Shown here piece by piece: positions 1 to 10,220 of a stretch of 35,123 nucleotides of DNA. The translations under genes and the position numbers were made by a program. How positions within the stretch are numbered: the stretch's first letter is position 1; each line of letters opens with the position of its first letter. Source of the DNA: Corallochytrium limacisporum (taxonomy: Eukaryota; Opisthokonta); NCBI GenBank assembly GCA_002811645.1, contig PDIP01000082.1:25989-61111 (forward strand), written 5' to 3'. The notes under the pieces were generated by a model that saw only the letters and a program-made list of their open reading frames with translations, searched no databases and had not been told where the DNA came from.

Positions 1-7
1 ATCAAGA

Positions 8-22
8 GGGGGGGGGGGGGGG
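8..22. repeat. G homopolymer, 15 nt
   Basis: An uninterrupted run of 15 G at the very start of the window. Similar runs recur across the intergenic DNA, and the window also ends in C-rich sequence. This fits an assembly contig terminating at homopolymers. Confidence 0.9.
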
Positions 23-358
23 AAATAAAAATACACTTGCACTGGGGTTAAAACCCCTTAGTGGGCTCTCTTTAGTGTTCTCCTCTGTGGGTACCACGGC
101 GTTATTGAGTGTGGCACATCCCTGTGGCACGGCTTGGGCAGGTTCTGTACTACGAAACGTAAGGGGTCAGAGGGGTAGAGAATCTGCACTTGAACACGTT
201 AAGTTCGCCATGTGAACGAAAGTCGCGGTGAGATAGAGAAAGGGGATGGGATCGGAGGGGTTTGACTGTGTGTGGGTAGAAGCCGTGATTCACCGGCTCA
301 TCTCCCTCTGTGGGTCATGCACTCCATCGTATCGCTCAAACTATGCACCATTAGCGAC

Positions 359-673
359 TCATATCTCTAACAGCTGCATGAACTTACAAATATGTAAGTG
401 GGGTACTGAATCTTTATCAATTGGATGATATTCGTGCACGCTTATCATGCCATGGGGTGAATCGCGAACAAATTTCCCCGTCACTCTATTCGCTGAGTTC
501 ATCATCGTCATCGGGTCCACAACAACTCCCTTCCCCTCCTCCTTATAGCCGGTATGGGACGGCTGTGAACCACCTTTGCCTGGCTTTGCCTGGGATGCCG
601 CAGTGGGTTTATTAAAGCTGTTACCAACTATGCAGACTTGCGACTCCCGCCGATAAACAAATCGCGACAGCAT
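359..673 (-). CDS. Possible small gene or exon, unrecognised
   Basis: A 104-codon minus-strand frame with an ATG start. I do not recognise it. The stretch after about residue 20 is rich in K, P, G, S and charged residues and looks more protein-like than the other small ORFs here, but I see no domain. On the minus strand a GTAAGT sequence (about 391-396) occurs near its 3' end, and a pyrimidine/AG stretch occurs near codon 19, so it could be an internal exon of a spliced gene. The confident genes in this window are intronless, which argues against that. It may simply be a chance ORF. Confidence 0.2.
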   Translation of the reverse strand: MLSRFVYRRESQVCIVGNSFNKPTAASQAKPGKGGSQPSHTGYKEEGKGVVVDPMTMMNSANRVTGKFVRDSPHGMISVHEYHPIDKDSVPHLHICKFMQLLEI

Positions 674-2642
674 CTGAAACTTGTGTCCTTCTTATCCCCC
701 ATTTCCTCTTCTTCGTACGCCTTTGTCGGAGGTTGTGTGAACCTGAGCAAGACGACCCATGCTTCAGCGACTCGATGATCTTCCATTTATTCAACGTCTG
801 CGGGATGTGCGCAGAGCCGCGGTGTCGTGGCGGGTGTGAATGGCAAATTATTGTTCCGGGAGAAAAGATAGGGTCTGTACCTCTTCGGCTTCCATACTGA
901 AACTACTGCAGAGTCCGGTTCACCAGGTCTAGGCTCGTGGCACCTCCCTTGTGCGCGGTCAGATGCCAGAACTTCCCATCGCGGCAGTTTTTCTCACACA
1001 GGCAACGCACTCAGAGTGGCAAAACACGGGGGTACGTCGTCTGCGATGAATTCTATACGAAGGGTCCGTCGCGGAAGGAGTGTACTTTCTGTCACTTTCC
1101 AGTACGTGCGCACACCACACACCAAATGTAAAAGATTTCGTAAGCAGCAGAGTTTAAAGCCTCCTAACCGCTCATCACGTAGGGACGCAATCCGGTGTCT
1201 CAGTGTTTGTACCACAGCCAGCCTACACGCTCGGTAGCAGTAATACCGTCATTTGGTGTAAGGGTGCGGAAGTGAACACTTTCTCGTTTTCAACTTCGGT
1301 TTGGATCGACAGGCAAAAGGTAACGCCCGCCAGAAGCAAGTAGTGCCCACTCGCTCCCTTTCACTCGATGGCTCCCATTTCCCACTGTTCAGAATTCTAA
1401 ACCAAGCACAATAACAACGAAGCATTCATTGCTTAAACCCGACGATTTCATCGTCAGCCGTCCCTCACGATGTCCCGGCCCGGTCGGAGACTCTACGTAA
1501 GAGGGTGCAGCTGAAAAGACAGGGCTTGGCCAGTAAATGCTCAGCAAAACTTGCACGCGAGGATTCTCTGCGTACGGTTGGGATCAAGTGGAAAACGATT
1601 GAAGGACCGGTAGCAGTCGCTCATTGCCGGTGGGTGAGGATTCACAGCAACCAAAGTAGACACACAGTCGCTTTGTCCAATGTGAACGACTATGACCACG
1701 TCAAATTGACGAGATAGGAAGAGACGCTGATCTTTTCCTTTGTATCGTCAGGGCTCACTCTTGAACTGCTGCTCTAACAGAGTGCAAGAGCATCTGTTGT
1801 TTTTGTTTGGCTGTTGCGGCGTAGTGGGGTGGTTGGGACTGTAGGCTATGATTTGCATACATGGGATGGAAAGAAGCAACGATGCTGTGATTGTGAATAG
1901 GATCGGATATATACGTACAATACAGACAAAGCTGATCGCGGTGGAAGCTCGGATGACACTCTTTGTTCATTAATCTTAAAGTCCCCAACCAAGTGCGCCC
2001 ATATAAACTTTCGTATGTACGACGCCTACATCACACAGGCAGACGCCCTGCCACCATCGATTGGTTCTTCCACCGTCTGCCCCGTCAACCGTCCCAACGC
2101 TTCCGTCACACCTTGGAAGCACACAAATCGTAAACCAAACAAAAATCCTCGTTAGACATGCCAGCGGTCACCCACCACCACCAATAGATCCCACAGCAGA
2201 ATCGCACACGAAACCGTTTCACAGCACATACAACTCCGACAGCATGCATACAACAAACAACGGAACATAACTGGCCCTCACGAATACGAAAGCCACCGTG
2301 GAAATGCTCAAAATGTGACACATGTCTGCGCAAGTTGACAGACGATATGTCCATTCTGCCAGTCTCCACTCTCTCTGTTCATTGGTTCTGCGTTGGTGTC
2401 GCTGTCCTACGCTTGCAATGTTGTGCTCCCAACATTCCCCTTACGGTGTCTTTTGAAGGCAGTGGTACTGCCTTTGTGTTCGTAAGTCTTTCAATTCCTT
2501 GTGTCCGTGGGAACTGACCCGAGGATGGATTTGCAAGGTAAGAAAGGGCGACAATCATCCTATTCCAAACGATACCTGTCAATTTCTGAAATTCCGTTTA
2601 GCCCGTACACTTCATGTACAATCTTCACCAGGTACTGCACGC

Positions 2643-2684
2643 GTAGCAGAGTGGCTCCAAAGGAAGCTCTCCGCTCTCTGCTAC
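2643..2684. repeat. Intergenic inverted repeat (9-bp stem)
   Basis: GTAGCAGAG at 2643-2651 is exactly complementary to CTCTGCTAC at 2676-2684, with a 24-nt loop. It could form a hairpin in RNA or single-stranded DNA. It superficially resembles the 5' half of a tRNA, but no anticodon arm or T-arm can be built. No function is assigned. Confidence 0.5.
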
Positions 2685-3166
2685 ACCACTGCACACTTTC
2701 GCAGCACGTTTCCTCTGGCAGCATTGGTGTTATCTGTCCTCGGAACCGCATGTCAGCCGTCTAAGCTGTTGTCGCCCATAAGCATCACATTGCCTTTCTT
2801 CCAACATCGGAACTTTCGCCATTAAAGGTTTCCGGCCGATCCTCTCGGCCGATCTAGTAGAGATGGGCCCCATGGACGCGTAGGCAAGCAAGCAACCCTT
2901 GCAGGCATCTTCCGACGACCCTGCTCATAGGTTTCATTTACATACGAACGGCCTTCAGCGTGTGGTTATGAAATCAAGCTCTTTATCTTTCATTACTCTC
3001 AGATCTGAACACATCGAGACAAGTTATATATTTATACATTTAACTTCATTGATTGCTACACACGAGTGAACACGCCCTGACTCCCGAGCAAATCGGTCGG
3101 ACCCAAGCCATGATCAATCCCGCCTTGAATTGATTATGGGATTTTCTTAACGGTAGGCAATGCCCG

Positions 3167-4801
3167 TCATGCTCCTGCTTCTTGACCCTCCTTCGCAAAC
3201 TTGCGTTGTATCAAAAGAAATCCCGAGGGTGGTGGTTCGATTGCCATGGACTCGGCGATATGGTCGGTATCCACATGACCTTCATAAACTTGTACAACTT
3301 CTGTTTTCTTCAATCCAGCGTCTTCGTCCGTCCAGCGGATCCACGATGGATGAAAGACAGTGAGATCTTCAGCCACACATCGATACTGTGCAAGTTTCCA
3401 TGGCAAGTCTGCGACCGGTCGACGGTGTTCCAAAATCTTCGTAGAGCCCAGGAAACAAGGTGGCCCCATCGTTCGGACGTACACAGCGCATCCCTGCCGT
3501 GGAGCATCACTCGACAACATTGACATGACCACTCCGCTGTGGTGCAGACCATCGAAGAATAGAATAAGACCAATGTTGATGACAGTCGAGACTCCAGCAA
3601 CCCAAACGGGCAGGTTGTCTAGGGCTAGCAAAGAAGATCCCACTAAGGCTTGAGCCCCAAGCAGGTATCGGGGTTCCTGATGAGGGCTCAAAGAGAGGAT
3701 TGCGACGGATAGGATCAGACAAAACACGGCACGTCGTGCGGTGGTCTGAGTGCTTCTGTTCCGCACAAAGCTATCAAAAGCAACCCACATAGCCAGAGCA
3801 AAGTAGATCGGCCCGAACAACATGGGTCCATTCACTACCGCATGCAGCCAACGCGGATGCAGTCCGTGTTGTTCCAGATTGGCTTCATCTCCGTTGTATG
3901 CGATGAGATTGAATGGTGTCAAGAACAACTTGTTTGGCATCCCAGTCAGAAGTGCCTTAAGTTCCCTCAGGGTGGTGGTTACTGGAAGCCGATAACCCTC
4001 AGTTTCGGTACCCATCTTCCCGTGGTAGTACCACGTATCGATGACAAGGCAGATGAATGAAACATATGCAAATGCGACGGCCGCGTTCACGCACAACACC
4101 AGCAATTGATCAGGTCGCGTCCCGAAATGCCACAGTAGCAAAAGTATCATCGGTATCGCAAAGGCGAGCACCGTTGGGCGCACAAAGAAACCCAGTGCAA
4201 GCAGCGCTCCAAGTGCGACGGACCGCCACAGCAATGGTATGAAAGGGTGGCTAGGTTTGCTCATAAGTACATCCACCATGGCAAACGCGAGAGCAACAAT
4301 TACCATCTCAATACCATTTGTAAAAGAGTGTGTGCCCACAGTTATCGCACCTAATGACAGAGCGTTCCACAGCACCGGTGCCCAGGCCTTTTTTGACCGT
4401 GCACCGATGCGATACAACATCAAGTCTACTATCAGGCCGAGTGCCAACATCCAGAGTCTAGGAAGAACCAGTCGCCAGTAAGGACTCAGTGATTGCATAC
4501 AAGCGTAAATCTGATCATCTTGACAATGAATAGATTGATAAGCGTAATATCCTGGCCCTGTAGCAAATGCTGCCGATACGAAGCTTCGATATGGTCCAGT
4601 GTTCGTTTCATGATCCCAATCCCATTCCCAGGTACTACACTGGTTAGATTTGGTTATCCAATTCCAAACCACTTGTGGGCCCTGAAAAAATTCATCCGGA
4701 TGGATATATCCCACCTGCGGTGCCATGACGAGAGCTATCCGCAGTGCCACCAGCGCAGACCATGGCCAAAAGCCAAATTGATCGAACGTCTGCAATCTCA
4801 T
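3167..4801 (-). CDS. PIGZ: GPI mannosyltransferase 4 (PIGZ/SMP3-type, GT22)
   Basis: A 544-aa multi-pass membrane protein of glycosyltransferase family 22. PIGZ/Smp3 adds a fourth, alpha-1,2-linked mannose to the third mannose of the GPI precursor in the ER lumen, using dolichol-phosphate-mannose. Residues 34-40 read HPDEFFQ, the luminal acidic motif in the form typical of the PIGZ/Smp3 branch rather than PIGB or ALG9. Other family-like blocks are THSFTNGIE (157-165), FFVRPT (205-210), DTWYY (255-259), LTPFNLIAYN (294-303), HGLHPRWLHAVVNGP (312-326) and SPHQEPRYL (372-380). Hydrophobic segments recur throughout. Length matches the human enzyme (about 580 aa). The ATG at 4799-4801 places HPDEFFQ after one N-terminal hydrophobic stretch, as in the family, so the start is credible. 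There are no introns. The gene is divergent from the 6317-9514 gene across 1.5 kb. The family call is firm; the fourth-mannose subfamily is well supported by motifs recalled from the human protein. Confidence 0.92.
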   Translation of the reverse strand: MRLQTFDQFGFWPWSALVALRIALVMAPQVGYIHPDEFFQGPQVVWNWITKSNQCSTWEWDWDHETNTGPYRSFVSAAFATGPGYYAYQSIHCQDDQIYACMQSLSPYWRLVLPRLWMLALGLIVDLMLYRIGARSKKAWAPVLWNALSLGAITVGTHSFTNGIEMVIVALAFAMVDVLMSKPSHPFIPLLWRSVALGALLALGFFVRPTVLAFAIPMILLLLWHFGTRPDQLLVLCVNAAVAFAYVSFICLVIDTWYYHGKMGTETEGYRLPVTTTLRELKALLTGMPNKLFLTPFNLIAYNGDEANLEQHGLHPRWLHAVVNGPMLFGPIYFALAMWVAFDSFVRNRSTQTTARRAVFCLILSVAILSLSPHQEPRYLLGAQALVGSSLLALDNLPVWVAGVSTVINIGLILFFDGLHHSGVVMSMLSSDAPRQGCAVYVRTMGPPCFLGSTKILEHRRPVADLPWKLAQYRCVAEDLTVFHPSWIRWTDEDAGLKKTEVVQVYEGHVDTDHIAESMAIEPPPSGFLLIQRKFAKEGQEAGA

Positions 4802-6316
4802 AATCCCGAGAGTTGCGAACCCCTGGTGAAATCACATAGCCGTGTCTTCGGACCTGGACAGAGGTTAATGTATTTTGTGGACTTGAGCATAGTGTTCTTT
4901 GTACCCTCACAGCGTGTGCATGCGATAAACTACACAATCTTCGGGCTGTGCGGAGGTATGCATGCTTTTACTAGACACAAGGACCAGCCCAAAAAGACAC
5001 TCGCCCGCCATCCACGCAGCAATCCTGCCTTAGTTCAGAAATGCTATTGCTGGGTATATTAAAACGGAAACCCTCTCCGTATTCCATACCATAAACAGTA
5101 AACTCATAGTCAATACACCACGTTCCACTCATTCGTTTGGGAACCCCTTTGCGCGACTCTCCTGCCATTTGTAAAAAGAGAACACGCTACAGCAAGCATT
5201 TCGACAGTTCTATGTAGTTTGAACGTCAGAAGTCAGTTTTGCTGTCTCTGCACTGTGTTTTCATTGGGCAAGATGACAAAGAAATCAGCTCCCTGCTGTC
5301 GTTTTGAAGGTCGTTCCGTACACAATACTAACTGCTTCACTCCCCCTCAACATGGTCCGAAGTGCTACTCCTGGACATACTCGCCGCCCAGTGCTCAGTT
5401 TCCCTTAGCCATGTCTGTGCCTACGGTTCTGTGTTATTGTGCACAGCCAGCTATCGTCAGAGTTCTGGGTGGGTGCGTAGCCAGCCAGCCATTCCCTGCG
5501 GACCACAAATTTGGCGGGTATTTTAATTCGTGTACTGCTGGCAGGGGGCCTTTTTTTGCCTTGGCGACGGGGACATCACAGTTCCTTCTTCCATCATACC
5601 GTCCGTTCTGACGGCCCTCCCCACCCAGGCCCAAAGCTTGCAACAAAGGCATAAAGGTAGGAGAGAAAACTATTGGCGGGTCTCGCCACCGTTCATATTG
5701 TTCAGAAGGCGGGCCTTTAGCCGCTTCGAGGAGCGAATTTGTGTTTCCATGCAGAGCGATTTGTCGAGCACAACCCCCCCCCCCCGGGGGGAATGGCGCG
5801 AGGTCACTATGTGGAGAGTGGGGCTTGCTGCAGTACCGGAATGAACCGTACTCAAATTGCCTACCCACTAAATACCTGCCACAGTCTCCAGGGCACACAG
5901 CAGGAGAACATTGACTACCAATGCGACGGGGGAAATCGGGAGGGAGACAAAGTTGCAACGCGCAACGGGACCCAACCCGTTTGGACTCATCGGTTGCTTT
6001 GCCGGGGTCTCACCGGCCAAGCCGGCTAGTTGGCATATGTGACCGGGCAGCTTGCAGAGAGCATTCACGGATAGCTGGGAACGTAAGGCTGGATAGCCAC
6101 TATGAACGGACTTCTTCTCGTCTTCTGAGAGCACACCATGATCCCTGTACAAGGTGTCAGCAAAGGAGTTTAGGACAAGGGAACCTAGCGAAATGGAATA
6201 GATCTATTCTTACCCAAGGCCGAAATGGTAGGTAAGATTCGAAATATGAGTTCGAGAACTGTATACGATATGGAGTGACGCGAATAATATTTCCTTTGTT
6301 TCGGCGCAACGGCACA
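4802..6316. other. Divergent intergenic region (PIGZ / large anchored protein)
   Basis: About 1.5 kb between two divergent genes, so it should hold both promoters. It contains only short overlapping ORFs without recognisable domains (the longest are 174 codons or fewer and run antisense to each other). A C12G6 palindromic run sits at 5774-5791. Around 6000-6035 there is a GC-rich segment with several short GGCC/CCGG self-complementary words. I see no TATA box that I would defend. Confidence 0.55.
5774..5791. repeat. C12G6 palindromic homopolymer junction
   Basis: Twelve C directly followed by six G. This is one of several C-run to G-run junctions in the intergenic DNA of this window (others near 9859, 25721, 26016, 26432, 26496, 28185 and 32345). 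The 6-bp self-complementary core could extrude as a hairpin or, in the G-rich strand, join quadruplex structures. Confidence 0.85.
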
Positions 6317-9300
6317 ATGACGTCCACTGGCCGTATATTGCTCACCATCAGCCTAGTGGGCGTCAGCCTGGCAGCAATATATTATGCCCGGGAATTGCAG
6401 AGAGGCCGCTCGGACTTTTTCCGTAAGGAACTTCGTAAACAGTCGATAAGGGAGAAGCAGAGCCGCTCACGGTCAGCGTCTCCGACTGGCCGGGTGTTTA
6501 GATCAGTAAACCCCACCAAACTGGACACAGGAGGTCTCCGGTCGTCCCTAAACCGGTCTCCATGGTCTATGTGCAGTGAATTCGAGCACTCCATGACACC
6601 TGAATCAAACTCTGCACCGGATGTATCCATCGATTCCATTAAGGGAGAGCTGACACCTATGCAGGTACGTCAAGTGAGTCCTGCTGTAGAGGAATTGTCA
6701 GAGACAGAAATGCTTGGCAAGAGTGGTACGCCAGTACACGGCAGGCAGGACGCAAAGACTGCGTTTGGGTCTGAGGAGGACGATGAATTTTTGAGACTGG
6801 TTCGAAGCAGTATGGCAGCCATTGGTGTCAAAACTGATGCTTTCAGAGGAATTGGAGAAGAGAAATGTACTAGGAGGAGTAATTTGAGTGCATATTCATC
6901 ATCAACATCACCGAATTCGCCTCAGTTGACGTCTATTCTGAAGCAAGGACCTAGTATTAACCAAAGCCGTGTGCACTTTGACTTTGAAGAGTCAACTAGT
7001 GAGGATACTATTTCCATGGAGAGAAGGTCCGCTGGAGTACTCCAGCACTCGGCAGACGCTGTGGAGGAGACGAAGACAGGCTTAGACAGCTCTTTCGCTG
7101 ACCTTTCAGGATCCCTGGAAGCTGTACAGTCTCTGGAATCCCTCCACTCTACAGTGGGTGACACAGTGGTCGAGGGCAGTGATTTGGTCCCCACAATTCC
7201 AAGCTACCAAGCAAATCCAATGTGCCAATCACCACTAGTTGCCATAAATCTAGAAGAGGGTCACAGCCATGAAAAGCTCGATGTCATTGTCCACCAAATC
7301 AATTGCTTTAGTAGTGGAGTAGTGGAGACACAACCGTGCGATCCCGCTAATGGTGCGCACATTCAGCCTGGATTCAAATCTTCGAAGGAGGAAGCAGTTT
7401 CAAGTATCAGTAGATGGTCTGTGTTAACAGAAGGTGGCATTCAAAAATCTGCCGGGTCTATCAACCGGAAGAGCTGCCTAGTCGTGTCTCAAGGTGATGG
7501 GCGCGATCCGCGGGAGTTTCCGGTGCAAGAAGGGCGGGCCGAAATGTGCCGTGGAGAAACCAACGAAGAAGACGCAGTAGCCAACAAATACACAACGGTG
7601 GAACAGCTCTTGATCAACGGCAAGCCAGTTGGACCAGAAATTTGTGAGGATCCTGTGGTAATAGACGTGGAGCGTCTTCAGTCACAACACTTCCAGATCC
7701 ACCAAAACAAGTTGGCAGACTCGCCGGAATCGCGATCCGAAAGTCCTACTGCATGGGACAAGCGAAGTGTTCTGAGCGGTACGGATCAATTTCATACCCC
7801 TGCTAGCTCGATCTTTGCTTCCCCAATGGTCTTAACCCCACGGGATGACGCCATATTCTCTGGACAACATGTAATGCCCGCTAATGGGCGATCAGTGCAG
7901 TCATCGGCAGCCGGCTTGAGTGCTGAGCAGCAGGCGGATGGAGTAGCTGGTGTAACGAAGGACAAATCGAATTTTCCTAAGTCTTTGGCTGCGGAATCAG
8001 TTAGAACTATGGCTACATCAGTTCATTCCATAACTTCTTTAGCTGTCCGTGATGCAGAATTGTCCATTCGGGAGCAGTTGGAACAGAGTCAATATTCACC
8101 TGGTGGTGACAGCGACTGGGAAACTGTCACAACTCCCGGCAGCCACAGAGCCTTGGCAACAGAAAGTCCTGAGAAACCTCCTGACAGGGGAATTATTCTG
8201 CATGAATCCCCGATCCCGCTTGCTCAACAGCCGAGTTTGGCTAAACTGCGAAAACGTACCCGTACGAATGTAGGCGGCCTCGCCAGCGGAATGAATCTGC
8301 GGGACAATGCAACAAATACGGAAGAGCCTCATGAAGGTGCCCACGAGGATGAAGTCACACAGACAGCCACTGATCTTGGTCTACCAATGGTTACGAGTGA
8401 GGTGGATAAGAGTGCTGGACAGGATGCAGTCACTGATACTAAATCGCCTGAAAAGAAGGTTTTGGCTGACGATGGACGCGGTGTTGAGCATGGTCGAAGC
8501 AGCGTCAGTGCACACCTAACCAGCTCTAGAGTACAGACAGCGATGCGCGCTGCATTTCTGACTCAAGACCTGCTGAGAAAAGCCGACGAAGCAGACCAAA
8601 TCCTTGCCCGCTCTCACAGCTTGCAGGATCTAAACAAAGAGACGCTCATGAGCATTCCCAAACTTACCCTTACGTACGGAGCATCAATTCGGGCTCTGAC
8701 AACAGCCTGGAACTTCGTCCATAGTTTCAAGGGCAATGGAGGTCAACGACCGCTAAGCCAGGAACGAGTACTGCGTATTTTGGGATTTAAACCACCATAT
8801 GGTGACATTCCATTCCAGCGCTTCATCGGCAACTCCACAATCCTGCAGTGGTGTACACAGCTCTCCAAACATCCCACGCATCGCAATCATGCCTTGAGTC
8901 TGGTGGCATCGTATGCGTGGAAACCAGCGCAGTATACTGGCATCCAACCGGAGTTTGGCCAAGAGTTTGAGACCCTGAGGCATCACATTGAGGATCCCGA
9001 GGCTGTTGTGATATACCGCGCCTACAAAACCTATCTGGTCGCAGTGGGGACGTCCCGGAATGCTAAAGGTGAGGGTTTGATCGTCTTTGCCGACTGCAGT
9101 CGTCGTCGCCTGCGGCCTCTGCTCGAGGTCAGCGTAATGGACTTGCGTTTGGATTTGGAAACTAAACTGCCGATGGTGCGTGACATTCGCAACATGGCAC
9201 GTGGCGTGTTCAAGGACGACAGCAATACTGACAATGACTCCCCGCACTGCCTCTTTTTACTGAGAAAGGGACTTCCTGATGAGCTCGTCGGTACTGATGA

Positions 9301-9514
9301 AGACGAGGACATCATGCTCGTGGACCAACATAGTGCCCCACTGACTTCTCCACACACCTCTCCCGGAGACTCTCCATCCCGGAGGTCAGACAACCATACC
9401 CTTACCCCGCCGAGAAGCTCCCCGACATCGCCTGCGATGTGGGCACAGGCTCAGGACTTGTCGCTCCAACGCGCACACCACTCACCTCATCACAAGCCCA
9501 ACACGATGAAATAG
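6317..9514 (+). CDS. Large Ser-rich protein with N-terminal membrane anchor, unrecognised
   Basis: I do not recognise this protein. I place the start at the ATG at 6317-6319 (1065 aa), which has A at -3; the open frame extends 14 codons upstream only to a GTG. Residues about 6-23 form one hydrophobic segment, directly followed by an Arg/Lys-rich stretch. This suggests an N-terminal signal anchor with the bulk of the protein on the cytosolic side (ER or outer mitochondrial membrane are both possible). Residues about 45-730 are low-complexity, rich in Ser, Glu, Thr and Pro with many SP/TP sites, and look disordered. A more ordered C-terminal part (about 735-1000) has alternating helices and hydrophobic strands, including segments around VVIYRAYKTYLVAVGT and GLIVFADCSRRRLRPL. 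It is followed by an acidic patch and an SP-rich tail. The single long intronless frame in low-complexity sequence supports a real gene. It could be a lineage-specific tether or scaffold; no function is claimed. Confidence 0.85.
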   Translation: MTSTGRILLTISLVGVSLAAIYYARELQRGRSDFFRKELRKQSIREKQSRSRSASPTGRVFRSVNPTKLDTGGLRSSLNRSPWSMCSEFEHSMTPESNSAPDVSIDSIKGELTPMQVRQVSPAVEELSETEMLGKSGTPVHGRQDAKTAFGSEEDDEFLRLVRSSMAAIGVKTDAFRGIGEEKCTRRSNLSAYSSSTSPNSPQLTSILKQGPSINQSRVHFDFEESTSEDTISMERRSAGVLQHSADAVEETKTGLDSSFADLSGSLEAVQSLESLHSTVGDTVVEGSDLVPTIPSYQANPMCQSPLVAINLEEGHSHEKLDVIVHQINCFSSGVVETQPCDPANGAHIQPGFKSSKEEAVSSISRWSVLTEGGIQKSAGSINRKSCLVVSQGDGRDPREFPVQEGRAEMCRGETNEEDAVANKYTTVEQLLINGKPVGPEICEDPVVIDVERLQSQHFQIHQNKLADSPESRSESPTAWDKRSVLSGTDQFHTPASSIFASPMVLTPRDDAIFSGQHVMPANGRSVQSSAAGLSAEQQADGVAGVTKDKSNFPKSLAAESVRTMATSVHSITSLAVRDAELSIREQLEQSQYSPGGDSDWETVTTPGSHRALATESPEKPPDRGIILHESPIPLAQQPSLAKLRKRTRTNVGGLASGMNLRDNATNTEEPHEGAHEDEVTQTATDLGLPMVTSEVDKSAGQDAVTDTKSPEKKVLADDGRGVEHGRSSVSAHLTSSRVQTAMRAAFLTQDLLRKADEADQILARSHSLQDLNKETLMSIPKLTLTYGASIRALTTAWNFVHSFKGNGGQRPLSQERVLRILGFKPPYGDIPFQRFIGNSTILQWCTQLSKHPTHRNHALSLVASYAWKPAQYTGIQPEFGQEFETLRHHIEDPEAVVIYRAYKTYLVAVGTSRNAKGEGLIVFADCSRRRLRPLLEVSVMDLRLDLETKLPMVRDIRNMARGVFKDDSNTDNDSPHCLFLLRKGLPDELVGTDEDEDIMLVDQHSAPLTSPHTSPGDSPSRRSDNHTLTPPRSSPTSPAMWAQAQDLSLQRAHHSPHHKPNTMK

Positions 9515-10220
9515 TGCGATCCTGAACTTCTGCCGCATGTTGGAAACACATAAATGCGTATGTACCATAGACTATCATCGTTAGATTATTTCGCCTTTCG
9601 CATCAAAGGGGCGCACACAAAGTGGTTTCATCCATCGCGTGGTTTAGGCTGGCTGGATAGCCTGGAGTGTTCTCCCGTTTCGGTACCGGCAGTGGGGGAG
9701 AGGGGAGAGTGAGCAGGGGCTTTATATGAAACCGGTCCCCAAGGCTGGTTGGCAGAAAGTGCGCGCTTTCGAAAATTTCGGAAGATCGATGGAGACACAA
9801 GAGGGAAGTGGAGAAAGGAAGGGAAGAGAGAGGCTCTTGTGCCAAACGGGCCCGCCCACCCCCCCCCCGGGGGGGGCCGTGTGTGCATTGGGACCTTGGA
9901 GCGCCCGGGGATGACCCACGAAGGGAGGGGGAGGGTTCCTGAATGAACTTGTCGCACATGCGCGGTGGGTCTCAGACTTAAGTCTGACTTCGCCATCCCC
10001 CACAGAAATGACATAGAGGGTGTTTAAGGCTTGACAATCTATCATATGCAAACACAGAGATACGGACTGTAGCCATTGACTTTCTCAAATTCGGGCATTA
10101 GCACTAAGTCCCGCTCAGTACTCGTTTATTCGCACTTAACTATGGTCCAAAAAACTATCACACAATGATACCCATTGAGACGATCTAGTTGTCAAAATAT
10201 TGGTTGACCTTCTTTTCAAT
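9515..10220. other. Intergenic region upstream of USP36-like gene
   Basis: About 700 bp between two genes on the plus strand. It has a purine-rich stretch (about 9694-9720, GGGGGAGAGGGGAGAG type) and a C10G8 junction at 9859-9876. The last 150 bp before the downstream ATG are AT-richer and probably contain the promoter and 5' UTR. Small ORFs here run through the low-complexity tract and are not supported. Confidence 0.55.
9859..9876. repeat. C10G8 palindromic homopolymer junction
   Basis: Ten C followed by eight G, flanked by further C-rich (GCCCGCCCA) and G/C sequence. It is the second member of the C-run/G-run series and lies about 345 bp upstream of the next gene's ATG. Confidence 0.85.

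Larger units (their letters stand above)
1..3166. other. Gene-poor flank of the window
   Basis: About 3.2 kb with no reading frame I can support as a conserved gene. Six-frame ORFs are all short (108 codons or fewer), overlap one another and show no recognisable domain. The stretch opens with a G homopolymer followed by a small palindrome (GGGGTTAAAACCCC, near 44-57). It contains a 9-bp inverted repeat at 2643-2684 and a short GGCCGAT direct repeat near 2834-2853. One minus-strand ORF (359-673) has somewhat protein-like composition and is listed separately. I saw no tRNA with a believable B box and no transposase, reverse transcriptase or terminal repeats. Confidence 0.6.

Noticed and set aside
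2640-2720. Possible tRNA around a GTAGCAGAGTGG sequence
   Set aside because: No acceptor pairing, anticodon arm or TTCGA T-loop can be built; only the simple hairpin remains.
3167-4801. PIGB (GPI mannosyltransferase 3) or ALG9 instead of PIGZ
   Set aside because: The HPDEFFQ motif, the LTPFNLIAYN block and the SPHQEPRYL block fit the PIGZ/Smp3 branch better.
4493-5062. 189-codon plus-strand ORF overlapping the PIGZ start
   Set aside because: Mostly antisense to PIGZ, with no domain and a composition typical of a shadow frame.
5434-5958. 174-codon minus-strand ORF in the PIGZ/6317 intergenic region
   Set aside because: It runs through the C12G6 tract, overlaps other ORFs on both strands and shows no domain or coding signal.
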